The position numbers were made by a program, and so were the translations under genes. A DNA stretch of 22,086 nucleotides from Chromera velia (Eukaryota > Sar > Chromeraceae), in assembly GCA_018398765.1 (NCBI GenBank), contig JAHBMJ010001165.1, positions 12,501 through 34,586 of the forward strand, read 5' to 3'. How positions within the stretch are numbered: the stretch's first letter is position 1; every line of letters starts with the position of its first letter. The notes below the pieces were generated by a model. The model saw nothing but the letters and a program-made list of their open reading frames with translations, was not told the DNA's origin and ran no database searches. Of this stretch, positions 1 to 9,887 are shown one piece after another.

Positions 1-285
1 AAAGAAAAGCAACTAGAAAAAGCAGTCTACCAAGGGACAATCTACTACGCGAGAAACACCATACACGAGCGCGACAATTTGTTTTTTCCACCGTGCAGCT
101 GCAAACGGACAGTCTCACCAGGCAGGGCCTGAGACGCAAATTCAATCAAGGCCTCACTTGAGACTGCCGCGCACAATGGTGGAATCGGGCTGGAAGGGAG
201 ACACACATGCAGCGCGAGAATACATAAGTGCACCATGGTGAACAAGTATGTTTTGTCTCGACAGGCAAATGCTTAGTGGACTGAC

Positions 286-491
286 CGGCGCTTTTGCAGT
301 TCCTTCTGCTCTAGGCTAAGCTTCTGCTGCTCGCCGTCCTCCTGAGGTTGTTGGGATCCTGGGGGGGAGAAGATGCTGGCACCACTGGAAGAGGACGAGG
401 AGGAACTGGAAGAGACTTGTCGACCCCCTGCAGCGAGGCCAGTCTGCTCCTTCTCGTTCTGCTTGGAGAGCTGTTCGAATTTTTTGATTGC
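286..491 (-). CDS. Internal exon of a minus-strand coiled-coil/poly-Ser protein running off the left edge
   Basis: On the minus strand a pyrimidine tract ending in CTTTCAG precedes this exon, and a GTCAGT donor follows it at 285. The exon is 206 nt and open throughout in phase 0. It encodes 68 residues starting AIKKFEQLSKQNEKEQ, then a serine run of about ten residues, a short Pro/Gln stretch, and a charged helix-like end (EQQKLSLEQKELQKR). The charged, Gln/Glu/Lys-rich composition with heptad-like spacing suggests coiled coil. The start resembles the linker helices of syntaxin-type t-SNAREs, but no SNARE motif is in the window, so that is only a possibility. It joins in phase to the exon at 2005-2108. 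The exon call is fairly firm; function is unknown. Confidence 0.55.
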
Positions 492-498
492 CTGAAAG

Positions 499-544
<46 letters not shown>

Positions 545-1549
545 GTAGAAGGCATCATAAAATACTTCGTTAAATGGACTGCGAAGTCGAGAGGGGAAAA
601 ACAAAAAGAAAAAAGCGAAGTCTTCTCGGATGGATGAGTGAAACACCCCCTCTACTCTCTTCTTCTCTCTTCACCTCTCATTTTCTGACTGGCTGACTAA
701 AAGGGGAAGGAAGGAAGGAAGAAAGGAAGAAAGAGAGGGAGCAAAGTAACAAAAAAAGAATGAAGCAAAGATGGAAACAAAAGAATTGTTGACTTGACAA
801 ATTGAGCTTGTATTCTCTGACCTTTTTCTGCTTTTGTTGTCGACGCGGACCTTGGCCCCGGAACAGGAGCCTTTCTTTGTTTGAGTGGGTTGTGCTGGGT
901 CTGTGTGGGCAGTGCTCTGCAGGTAAAACCTGCACTATGCTGAACCCAGACTCCTCATCGATCATGCACCTGCAGCAGTCAAGCAAAGCAAAGCATCCCA
1001 TGCAGACGTACAGAGGTACATGCAGGGGATGGCCCGGCCTGCACGGACGTCCCACACGGTCTCACAGTGTGCATGTGAGACGACAGACTGGAACGGCAGA
1101 CAGGGCTACACGTCTCGACCGATCAAAGTGCAGTGAATTGACAGCAAAAGAGAAGTAAATGAGCAAATTCATGGGAGGCCTTTGAAAGGCTTTAAGCCGC
1201 GGGCGGAGGAAGGGCGCTCCCATGCAATATCGATCACACATTAGAAGGCCTGCCTGCCGGCATTAGTTGAGTTCTTCTCAAATCTTTGCATTCTTTTCAT
1301 TGGTTAGAAAGCATGCAAAAGAGCCGGCAGATGCACACCACTATTGAGAGCAGAGCCTCCCTTTTATTACTTTCTGCCTGCTGAATAGATGGAAGACGTC
1401 TCCTTCGCTCTCTCTAGAAAAAACTGACTGACTGACCCGAAATTTGACGTACGCATCCCCCTGTACAGCTTCCTGGAGCCTTTTCCGACCGAACTAACTG
1501 AACAGCAGCAAGATCCGGCTCAAAGGTTCGCAGTTTGCCTTGCTGGCAG
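492..1549. other. Intergenic/intronic stretch with purine-rich simple repeats
   Basis: No convincing exon seen. A (GA)n microsatellite lies at about 505-541 and (GGAA/GAAA)n-like purine tracts at about 700-740. Read on the minus strand these are pyrimidine tracts upstream of the splice acceptor at 492. A 118-codon plus-strand reading frame (802-1158) lacks a coding-like composition and is not called. Confidence 0.5.
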
Positions 1550-1699
1550 GTGTCCAGTGAAGAAAGGGAGGATGGTAACGAAGAGGAAGAAAAGGAAGAA
1601 GTGGAGGATGCTGAGGAGGTGGGCTCCGACCCTTTCCACACCAAATACCGGCACTGGAAAGACCTGACTTCTCTTTGCATTCGGAGAGTCCTCTGCATG
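1550..1699 (+). CDS. Probable internal exon, acidic protein, unidentified
   Basis: A GCTGGCAG acceptor precedes and a strong GTAAGC donor follows this 150-nt block, which is open for exactly 50 codons. It encodes an acidic Glu-rich run (NEEEEKEEVEDAEEV) followed by a tryptophan-containing segment (DPFHTKYRHWKDLTSLCIRR). The change from a low-complexity acidic segment to a more ordered-looking one is typical of real coding sequence. It is on the strand opposite the flanking exons at 286-491 and 2005-2108, so it would belong to another gene or be nested in their intron. I do not recognise the protein. No neighbouring plus-strand exon could be joined with confidence. Confidence 0.35.
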
Positions 1700-2004
1700 G
1701 TAAGCGCGAGATCGAGAGATGTGTAAAGGAATGAAAAGAACATAGAAAGCAGGATATATAAGAGTGGAGGGTCCAGGACCAGCAGCATTTTGCGGTGAGA
1801 TCAAGGTGTACAACGGATTTATCGTTGTTTAAAAATTCACTCCAAATGAATGCCACACAAGCCAATGAATGCGGCATGCTGCATGCTGTCCGCGCAGCAA
1901 GGCAGAACGACTTGTCCGGCCATGCGGATCATCTGAGCAAATCAATCAAGATTTGAAAAATGGATATATATATATACACACATATAGGGTTGCTTGAGAC
2001 TCAC

Positions 2005-2108
2005 AGTCCATGTCCCGCTTTCCTCGCAGAAGAAAATCTCTTTCGCCGTTTCTGCCTTCCACGCGCCCAGACCATCCTCACTCCTAGCCTCACTCCCAAG
2101 AAGGGCAA
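2005..2108 (-). CDS. Probable internal exon of the same minus-strand gene as 286-491
   Basis: On the minus strand the exon is bounded by a TCATACAG acceptor and a GTGAGT donor. After two leading bases it reads 34 codons with no stop (ALLGSEARSEDGLGAWKAE, then TAKEIFFCEESGTWT) and ends in phase 0, matching the phase-0 start of the exon at 491. The segment mixes acidic residues with an amphipathic stretch. I do not recognise the family. Splice sites and phase support an exon; membership in the same gene as 286-491 is inferred. Confidence 0.45.
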
Positions 2109-2436
2109 CTGTATGACAAATCCAGTATAGAAGGAGAGAGATCGGGGGAAAGTTGGTGGAGGGTAGAGGGAGGCAGATAGTCTGAGCGGCCGGTTTTGAG
2201 CTTGACAGGTTCACAAAGGCCGAAAAGGAAGAAAACAAGCGCAAAGTTGCAATGAAATTCGATCAATTTTCATGACAATCGATCCTCTTTTGTAAAAGAA
2301 GACCAAAGCAGCGAAATGAGCGCGCATCCGAGCGACTCACGGGACAGGGTCAAACAACAGATCAGCTCAGTGAAGGAGAACGCACCCCTTTACCGCTGCC
2401 TCTTACAGTCCCACACACACAGATACAAGAGACACA

Positions 2437-2589
2437 ACACACAGAGTTAACTGCTAACGCCCTATGCCTTCTGACCTCTCTACCTCTACGTATACGCATA
2501 CTATGATGAGTAGGTAGAGACTGCATAATATTATCCCCACTCAGTGTAAGTTAACTCTGTGTGTGTTCAGATTAACTCTGTGTGTGTTC
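2437..2589. repeat. Small inverted repeat with duplicated right arm
   Basis: ACACACAGAGTTAACT at 2437-2452 is the exact reverse complement of AGTTAACTCTGTGTGT at 2549-2564. A second near-copy of the right arm follows directly at about 2571-2589. The enclosed 96 bp has no reading frame of note. It could be a small foldback or MITE remnant, or a microsatellite-associated palindrome. Confidence 0.6.
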
Positions 2590-2593
2590 GACT

Positions 2594-2857
2594 TCAATCT
2601 GATGTGGAGCGTGAATCAACGGAGACCTGACCTTTCACTACATTCTTCTCCCTATAGGCGAATTCAATTGACCAGTAGTCGTCGTTGTCATTCATCGTTT
2701 TGGTAGAAAAGACAGAGCGGGTGCTCACCCGACGAGGCGCTTGTATGGAATCCGATTTGTATGTAGCAAAATCGATCAATTTGATACTTGTGTCGTCTCC
2801 TCCGGCGTGGGTCAAACGTATAGCTAATCGATCTTGGGTAAGTCTCACTCTGGACAC
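2594..2857 (-). CDS. Minus-strand open frame, possibly exonic, unidentified
   Basis: An 87-codon open frame has protein-like composition, including THAGGDDTSIKLIDFATYKS and NDDYWSIEFAYREKNVVKG. The IKLIDFA string recalls the beta strand and DFG loop of protein kinases, but with Ala for Gly and no other kinase motif visible, so I do not make that call. A possible GTGAGC donor lies inside the frame. It is near two other minus-strand exons and could belong to the same gene. Weak evidence. Confidence 0.2.
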   Translation of the reverse strand: MSRVRLTQDRLAIRLTHAGGDDTSIKLIDFATYKSDSIQAPRRVSTRSVFSTKTMNDNDDYWSIEFAYREKNVVKGQVSVDSRSTSD

Positions 2858-3770
2858 CCTCTATAGTAGACATAGAGAGAAGAGAAGGTGCGGTCTGATG
2901 GTCAGACAAAGTCTGCTCCACTGAGATGACGTACATATCGATATATTTCTGCATATAATATATAGTGGATGAATTATTAATAATTAATGCATGCATGCGT
3001 TGTTCACATATTAATTGGACAACATACAAGTCAGTTCGCGCACATTGCGCGCGGAGTCGAACTATAGTGTGCATACACGTGACATGGAAGTACATGGAAG
3101 GCGTGGCGCCGCCTGCTATCTGCAGAGCTATGCAGGGCTTAATTTTAGCCGTTCGATCGTTTGACCATCGTCACTGTAATGCAATGCCACGCCGCCACCA
3201 AATTTGATGATTACCTCCCTGACACTACAAGCCACTTGAAAATTTTTTTGCTTTGGCGGATAGACTTGAAAGTCTGCGCTGCATACGCAGACTATGTCTT
3301 AAAGGTCTGCGCCGCAGACGTGGATGATGTTACGCGGACTAAATCTGGAAGATCTGCACCACAGACGTGGACTGTGTTTATCAATTCTCCCTTGGCTGCT
3401 ATCATTGTGTCATGATTAATTGTAAACCTTTGCTTATCTGTACTATATATGATGTAATATTCATTTTACTTTAATTATATGTACGTTTGACACAGGTTTT
3501 ATAATAAATTTTATGTTTTTAAAAAACTTTTTTATAATATGGTTATACCAAAGGCGACCAAAGGTTATACACCATATGTTTTTTAATTGTATGTAATCGT
3601 ATGAGAGATATACTGATCAGCTCTTACATTTAAAATCTGAATTCCATTATTTGTCTATAGTTATTTGTACTTGATCTATATTTAACATGTCTCATGACGC
3701 AATGTTTCGACTCACTAATAACAATCCTGATTTTTTATATTCAGACTGCCAACATGACAAACTGTTAATT
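2858..3770. other. AT-rich non-coding stretch with hairpin array
   Basis: Composition shifts sharply to AT (notably 3400-3770) compared with the gene-bearing flanks. No convincing coding frame is present. It contains the TCTGCG hairpin array listed separately at 3269-3372 and several AT-rich self-complementary bits. The composition suggests an old inserted element, but no terminal repeats or transposase were seen. Confidence 0.5.
3269..3372. repeat. Array of three related hairpins
   Basis: Three related units occur in a row. AGTCTGCG-CTGCATA-CGCAGACT (3271-3293) is a perfect 8-bp stem. GTCTGCG-C-CGCAGAC (3305-3319) is a perfect 7-bp stem. The third, ATCTGCACCACAGACGTGGA (3352-3371), matches the second unit over 20 bases except for three G-to-A changes. 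Unit spacing is 33 and 47 bp. Confidence 0.7.
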
Positions 3771-3773
3771 GAT

Positions 3774-4622
3774 TCAAGGAGGTGTCGGGGTTGCAAGAAG
3801 GTCCCCCCCTCTGGGACCTCCCGGGGGCAGAGCTTGGGGAGGACCCCCTGCTGCAGCTGCGGCTGCGGAGTGATTCCTCTTGCTGTAGAAATCTCGCAAG
3901 GCTTTCACACTCCTGCCCGAAGAAGCGATGCTTCCCGCCCTTCCTCTGTTCATTCTGTTCTGCTGTCCCGCATCCTCTGCACCTGCCTGTTGCTGTGACT
4001 GGCCCCCTTCCCCTTTCACGTTGCTGCTGGACACGACAGCGACGGGCAGAGAATCTTCAGTCACACCTGCATAGGGGTGCAAGACGCCAGCAGCCCTCTG
4101 CATGGGACCTCTTGGGTCTGCTCCCTCTTGCTGCATTGAGTGGCCAACAGGAGAGTGAGCACCCTGACCCGTGTGGTCGCCCTTTTGATTCACAGGGGAC
4201 GCGGTCAGCGCCCAGCCCCCGACGGAGGTGGTCGTCACTCCCAGGTAGGGAATCGATCTTTCCGGGGGCACATAGTGTGTGGCCATCAGTGACTCATCCC
4301 CTGCCCCAAATTTCCTCAACCACCCCAGAGGAGAGTCCCCTGTATGCTGCGCCGGTGCTGGTACTGAAATGAGAGGATGGGCGTGAACGTCCCCCAACCC
4401 AGCGGCGTCGGGAGAGGAAGAGACAGGAACGAGACGAGCCCCTGAGGGGTGAGGCTGCAGCAACACCCCCCCACCCTCAATCACTGGAGGAGGAGGGTGT
4501 GCCCCCCCACGGTCGTGAGGAGAAGGGGTCGAGTAGGGGTCCGGGGATGGAAGAGGAGGAGACGGGAGCCGAGGAGGGTCTAGAATGGGAGGGGGTGGGG
4601 GGACCCAATTGGAGGCAAAGGG
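3774..4622 (-). CDS. Large proline/glycine-rich exon, probable C-terminal exon of the coiled-coil gene starting at 6378
   Basis: After a minus-strand acceptor ACTTTTGCAG, a frame stays open for 282 codons to a stop at 3774-3776. It begins in phase 0 (PFASNWVPPPPPILDPP) and the preceding confident exon (5635-5800) ends in phase 0, so the two can join directly. The protein is proline-, glycine- and serine-rich and disordered-looking. It has a more ordered middle (SPLGWLRKFGAGDESLMATH, then YVPPERSIPYLGV) and a basic tail segment (SVKALRDFYSKRN), an alanine run, and a Pro/Gly end. An N-terminal coiled coil followed by a proline-rich region is the general layout of actin-regulatory adaptors such as ABI, but no defining motif was seen. 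The long stop-free frame is partly due to high GC. Confidence 0.5.
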   Translation of the reverse strand, partial: PFASNWVPPPPPILDPPRLPSPPLPSPDPYSTPSPHDRGGAHPPPPVIEGGGVLLQPHPSGARLVPVSSSPDAAGLGDVHAHPLISVPAPAQHTGDSPLGWLRKFGAGDESLMATHYVPPERSIPYLGVTTTSVGGWALTASPVNQKGDHTGQGAHSPVGHSMQQEGADPRGPMQRAAGVLHPYAGVTEDSLPVAVVSSSNVKGEGGQSQQQAGAEDAGQQNRMNRGRAGSIASSGRSVKALRDFYSKRNHSAAAAAAGGPPQALPPGGPRGGDLLATPTPP

Positions 4623-5634
<1,012 letters not shown>

Positions 5635-6378
5635 CGCAATAGTGTTCCAGTAATTTGTCTGTGCTCGTTTGAGTGCTGTTGCACCGATGTACCTATTCGA
5701 GGTCTCTGTCGCTCTCTTCAAGTCGTGCTGGAGCTCCAGATTCCGTTTCATCGCTTTGTACTGCTGCTCGCTTAGTCTGGCCTGCTTTCGAATTGTGCCA
5801 CTGCAGAGAGAAGCGTTGATGCAAAAAATTCATGTCCGACTCCTTTGTCGGGTTGCGCTACTGCAGAGAGAAATGCCGAGAGGTTGCTGGTTTATGACCA
5901 TTTGGGAGAAAGGGGGCCGAGGTTACTATCAATGTGCCACACTGCCCTTCAGTACTTCTGGGAGGGTGGACAAGACACAATTTCAGCAACCTCCGTGATT
6001 TGACTCACAGCAGAGTGCTTTGGCCTCTTCGGAATTCGTCTTTGTGCTTCTGGTCGTAGGCCTGGAGGAGACGGGAGTGCAGACTCCGCCTGCATGAGTG
6101 AGGGCACGTCATTCAATTCAGTGCAGCCAGTCAGTGAGGTTCGTTCAAGGACCCAGCTCGATCGTTACAGCAGATCGTGAGCTTTTGGTTGTTGGCGGGG
6201 ATCTGTAAGTGTACGCGCTTCTACACAGGCTCACAGGTGGATGATGATGAAGCGATCAGAAAGGAAGAGGGAGGGAGGGAAGGAAGGAAGTCCAGACGAA
6301 AGAGGGAACTGACGCGTCCTCGAGGTCTTTGTCAATTTTGTCGATCTGGTAGATCAGTTCGTCTCGAGGCACCGTCAT
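5635..6378 (-). CDS. First three exons of a coiled-coil protein gene
   Basis: Three minus-strand exons join in exact phase. Exon 1 is 6378-6314 (start ATG at 6378 in the context AAGAACATGAC; MTVPRDELIYQIDKIDKDLE; donor GTCAGT). Exon 2 is 6089-6009 (acceptor CATGCAG; SLHSRLLQAYDQKHKDEFRR; donor GTGAGT). Exon 3 is 5800-5635 (acceptor CTCTGCAG; RKQARLSEQQYKAMKRNLEL, later RAQTNYWNTIA; donor GTCAGT). Lengths 65, 81 and 166 nt keep one frame. The 104 residues are charged and rich in Lys, Glu, Gln and Leu, so a long helical coiled coil is likely, acting in protein assembly. No membrane segment or signal peptide is visible. I do not recognise the family. The probable continuation is the proline-rich exon ending at 3774. 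Confidence 0.7.
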
Positions 6379-6834
6379 GTTCTTCCTCTTCGTGAAGGAG
6401 GTTGGAAAGAAGAGATACAGAAGGAAACTGGGGGAAGCAAGCAAAACAACACCTGCCTATCAAGATTCTGATGATCCCCAGAAGCTGCAGATTTCTTTGT
6501 AAGACGCTTGTATTTGCGGTGCCAACAGCTAAAGTGGCACACGATCAGTAAGAGCCCGTGTGAACTTTTTGTTCTGCGGAGCCAAAGCTAATCCCTATCA
6601 GGATGCGAGTTGCACGGTAAATCTTTGCACAATTCAGTCTGCTTGGTTCGATCAAGGAGATCCAGAGAGCGTATGACCAAGTAGGTACACCAGGAATATG
6701 CTCAAAACAAAGACATCTGGAGCAACGTCCCACTCCGAATGAAGTGCTCCAACAGTGGGAGTCCAACTTCTCACGGACCCGTCGGACTGTGCAACAACGT
6801 ACATGTCTTCAGACTTTTTTGCAACAACACTGCA
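6379..6834 (+). pseudogene. Gap between genes with a possible fragmentary frame (about 6633-6870)
   Basis: Upstream of the minus-strand start codon there is a T/C-rich stretch and no clear promoter. On the plus strand a frame without ATG is open from about 6630 to 6872 (SLLGSIKEIQRAYDQVGTPG, then KQRHLEQRPTPNEVLQQWES). It looks protein-like but runs across the boundary of the inverted-repeat arm at 6835, so it may be a fragment cut by that insertion, or chance. Family unknown. Confidence 0.2.
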
Positions 6835-7832
6835 TGCCCTTCAAAATCTTCCGGACTCTCATCCGGACTGCATGACGTGCGTGCGTCACTGCCGGGGCCC
6901 TTTTGTCGCTCGCAAATTTAGCTATTCCGCCACCTTGACGTGCACGGACCGGAGACGGGACTGTTGCTGTTGGGTACACACTCCGTTTTTTCCTTCGTGA
7001 GGAAGCCTCCAATTGCCAAGAACAAAACCATTGTCAATGATCTATCTGTCTCTTCTGTTCTCTTCTCACTGTTCTCAGCTGCCGATCATGCAGCCGATGT
7101 TTGCCACGGCGGCCGCGGCGGCAAAGTCTGCCATTCAGTCTGATTCCCTTCTCTCGCATGAAGAAAAGCAGAAGTTGAAATAAGACGTGGATGCTTGCAC
7201 AGGCAAGGTAAATGAGGTTGATATGGACTCCGCACTCTCTCTGCAAGAGAAGAGGGAGAGAAAGACTTGGATTCTTTCGTTTGCCGGACGAGATAGGAGG
7301 AAGCTGCGTTTCGGTCAGTATGGTCAAAATGACTATGCCACGATGGCAAAAAACAAGACGTTTGTCAAGATCCAGAGGGGGCACCGTTCGAAGGGGGCCA
7401 GAGTTAAAAAGTTTCTCGAATATGTCTTGGACAGGGAGAACAATCCTTGGTATGTCCCCTCAAATCTGCCAGCTCCTTCTTTTCTCGATCGGCTGAACCA
7501 GTTGTCAATGAGACAAGCGAAGGACGAAGCGGCGGAAGCGAAACTGTCTGGTCAGGAAGCAAAGGCAGCGGCAGACAAAGCCGCTGCCGAGGCCTTCCAG
7601 CTGCACCAGTTCGGACGAAAGAGAAAGGCAGACGAGAGAGCCGCGCTGCTTGTCGGAGAAATGTAGGAGGAGGAGAAGGAGGAGGGAGGTGAGGTGCACA
7701 GAGAAAAGGGGAACGCAGCTCTGAGACTGAGAGAGGCTCACCCCATCAAGAAGTGCAAAAAGGAAGAGGTGGAGGAGAAGGAGCCTGAGGCCCCTCCGTC
7801 TGTCACGGTCCCTGTAAGGGCTTCCACCGGAT
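6835..7832 (+). repeat. Left arm of the large inverted repeat
   Basis: These 998 bp match the reverse complement of 8872-9887 at high identity (clearly over 90% by eye) with small indels. The outer edge of homology is TGCCCTTCAAAATC at 6835 and the inner edge is CCACCGGAT at 7832; sequence diverges abruptly beyond both. The arm holds most of the unknown-protein gene at 7343. Confidence 0.95.
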
Positions 7833-7903
7833 CGTTGGAGTCCCGGATATCCAACTACTTTGTCAAATTCTTTGACCGTAACATCCTAAAGAGGAAAAGC
7901 TAG
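7343..7903 (+). pseudogene. Unrecognised charged protein of the inverted-repeat arm, with one in-frame stop
   Basis: The start was chosen at ATG 7343 because its context GCCACGATGG is near-ideal for a eukaryote and it is kept in the other arm. An in-frame stop (TAA, 7180-7182) conserved in both arms argues against a start further upstream unless there is an intron. The N-terminal half (MAKNKTFVKIQRGHRSKGAR, then KKFLEYVLDRENN and LPAPSFLDRLNQL) looks like a basic folded segment. It is followed by an Ala/Glu/Lys helix and an acidic low-complexity tail. TAG at 7664-7666 interrupts the frame where the other arm has CAG, and the same frame then continues to a stop at 7901-7903, past the arm edge at 7832. 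Intact it would be about 186 residues. I do not recognise the family; it may be element cargo or a captured host gene. Read-through cannot be excluded. Confidence 0.55.
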
Positions 7904-8871
7904 TCAAACCGAGCCTCTGCTTTGAAGTCAGATGGGGAGAGCTCATTTGTGTCGTCTCCTCTAGCAGCAGCGTTCCACTGCATCAGGAGCCTTGTGTGCA
8001 CCGCTCTATACTGGGACTTTTTCATTATTTATCCCTCTCCACACTCATTGGCAAGTTTCAAAAGAATCAACAGCATAGCCTCAAGCTCCTTCAACATCAA
8101 TGGGCGTTAGTCTCTCTTTGGGGGACCCCTGTCTTTCATCTGCAGGTTACCAACTCTCGAACCGATTTCTTTTGTCCCCGCACTCTTGGCAGGATTGCCC
8201 CTACCCCCACAGATGGTATTGGTGATGTCAGGAGTCCAGTCCACCGGTCCTGCCGGGTGATGGATCGCAATTGCTGATTTGATGAAGTCGACTGTTGACT
8301 CGGCTCTGATCACTACCGCATCCTCTGTCGGCTGCTCTTGACCGTAGGCATATTTGTTGAGGTACTAGATGACGTGGGTGTCTGTGACGCAGTGCATCAA
8401 GGAAACTGGAGGACATTCAAACTGAATGGACCAGAATGGTCCCTTCATCCCAAGGAAAGTCTGCCTCCATTTCGGCTTTCAGCTTCGGAACTACCCAAAC
8501 AACAAACTCCTTGAATCTCCTCCTCCGGTCCTCTCGACAAAAAGGAGCACGGATGCAAGTAGTCAGATCCATGCCTTCCGGCAACTTCTTTCGGACGAGT
8601 ATGATGCCGGCGTGGACAGGCTGGACAGGCCGTCAAAGAAGAAGATAGAAAACGAAGAAGAAGAAGGAGATGGCTACGTGTACACCAAGATACAGAAAAT
8701 ACTGGGTCACTCCCAGAACTCCACACACCAGTCCGTTCTACAAAAGAGCACTGACAGTCAATCAGGAGATGTGTCCTGATGGCAACGATACCTTATTCAG
8801 CTCTGGGAACGTACTGGTTGTGAATCTGGATTCTCATCCGGACCAAATTCTAATATTAATGCATTACGATA
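7833..8871. other. Spacer of the large inverted repeat
   Basis: These 1,039 bp lie between the arms and share no visible homology with them, apart from a 16-bp motif GGATTCTCATCCGGAC at 8828-8843 that matches the outer end of both arms with one difference. The spacer holds the recombinase pseudogene on the minus strand. Plus-strand frames at 8426-8779 and 8670-8966 overlap it and are taken as shadows. Confidence 0.7.
7850..8632 (-). pseudogene. Decayed Crypton-like tyrosine recombinase gene in the inverted-repeat spacer
   Basis: On the minus strand a protein can be followed through one frameshift (near 8440) and several stops. Its parts in order: PVHAGIILVRKKLPEGMDL, REDRRRRFKEFVVWVVPKLK, YLNKYAYGQEQPTEDAVV, IRAESTVDFIKSAIAIHH, GRGNPAKS, RGPPKR, a helix-rich stretch, ARGDDTNEL and RMLRSKNLTK. 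From memory, the order 'ST..F.K.AI', 'GNP.KS', 'basic linker', 'AR.DDT', 'SKN' matches a family of tyrosine-recombinase-like proteins common in diatoms, haptophytes and other algae and related to Cryptons. ARGDDT would be the first catalytic-Arg motif. The C-terminal part with the Tyr nucleophile was not found. The family call rests on recall, not a search. The gene is certainly non-functional. Confidence 0.5.
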
Positions 8872-9887
8872 ATCCGGTGGAAGCCCTTACAGGGACCGTG
8901 ACAGACGGAGGGGCCTCAGGCTCCTTCTCCTCCACCTCTTCGTTTTTACACTTCTTGATGGGGTGAGCCTCTCTCAGTCTCAGAGCTGCGTTCCCCTTTT
9001 CTCTGTGCACCTTACCTCCCTCCTCCTTTTCCTCCTCCTCCTCCTCCTCCTCCTCCTCCTGCATTTCTCTGACAAGCAGTGCGGCTCTCTCGTCTGCCTT
9101 TCTCTTTCGTCCAAACTGGTGCAGCTAGAAGGCCTCGGCAGCGGCTTTGTCTGCCGCTACCTTTACTTCCTGACCAGACAGTTTCGCTTCCACCGCTTCG
9201 TCTTTCGCTTATCTCAACTGGTTCAGCCGATCGAGAAAAGAAGGAGCTGGCAGATTTGAGGGGACATACCAAAGATTGTTCTCCCTGTCCAAGACATATT
9301 CGAGAAACTTTTTAACTCTGGCCCCCTTCGAACGGTGCCCCCTCTGGATCCTGACAAACGTCTTGTTTTTTGCCATCGTGGCATAGTCATTTTGACCATA
9401 CTGACCGAAACACAGCTTCCTCCTATCTCGTACGGCAAACGAAAGAATCCAAGTCTTTCTTTCCCTCTTCTCTTGCGAAGAGAGTGTGGAGTCTATATTA
9501 ACCTCATTTACCTTGCCTGTGCAAGCATCCACGTCTTATTTCAACTTCTGCTTTTCTTCATGCGAGAGAAGGGAATCAGACTGAATGGTAAACTTTGCCG
9601 CCGCGGCCGCTGTGACAAACATCGGCTGCATGATCGGCAGCTGAGAATAGTGAGAAGAGAGTAGAAGAGACAGATAGATCATTGACAATGGTTTTGTTCT
9701 TAGTAATTGGAGGCTTCCTCACGAAGGAAAAAATGGAGTATGTACCCAACAGCAACAGTCCCGTCTCCGGTCTATATACGTCAAGGTGGCGGAATAGCTA
9801 AATTTGCGAGCGACAAAAAGGCCCTGGCAGTGACGCACGCACGACGTCATACAGTCCGGATGAGAGTCCGGAAGATTTTGAAGGGCA
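8872..9887 (-). repeat. Right arm of the large inverted repeat
   Basis: Reverse-complement copy of 6835-7832, about 1,016 bp. It includes an expanded (CCT)n run at about 9020-9060, encoding a longer Glu run on the minus strand. At many positions where the two arms differ, this arm has T or A where the left arm has C or G. Confidence 0.95.
8896..9432 (-). pseudogene. Second, more decayed copy of the arm protein gene
   Basis: The minus-strand copy of the gene at 7343 shares the start and first half (MAKNKTFVRIQRGHRSKGAR, then FLDRLNQL). It then hits a small deletion and a stop near 9209-9212, where the left copy continues. The rest is still readable in pieces, including [18 protein letters not shown] with CAG where the left copy has the TAG stop. 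Each copy is thus broken at a different place. No independent function is expected. Confidence 0.6.

Noticed and set aside
1-285. 66-codon minus-strand frame at 45-245
   Set aside because: No matching splice sites or recognisable protein; it is likely intron of the gene at 286-491.
8820-8900. Plus-strand HPDQILI...NPVEAL resembling the recombinase downstream of its SKN motif
   Set aside because: Half of it lies in the arm and is antisense to the arm protein, so the likeness may be chance.
8426-8966. Plus-strand frames in the inverted-repeat spacer, including an LGSDHY string like a LINE endonuclease
   Set aside because: The minus strand gives a longer, ordered match to a recombinase family; the plus-strand string is isolated and next to stops.
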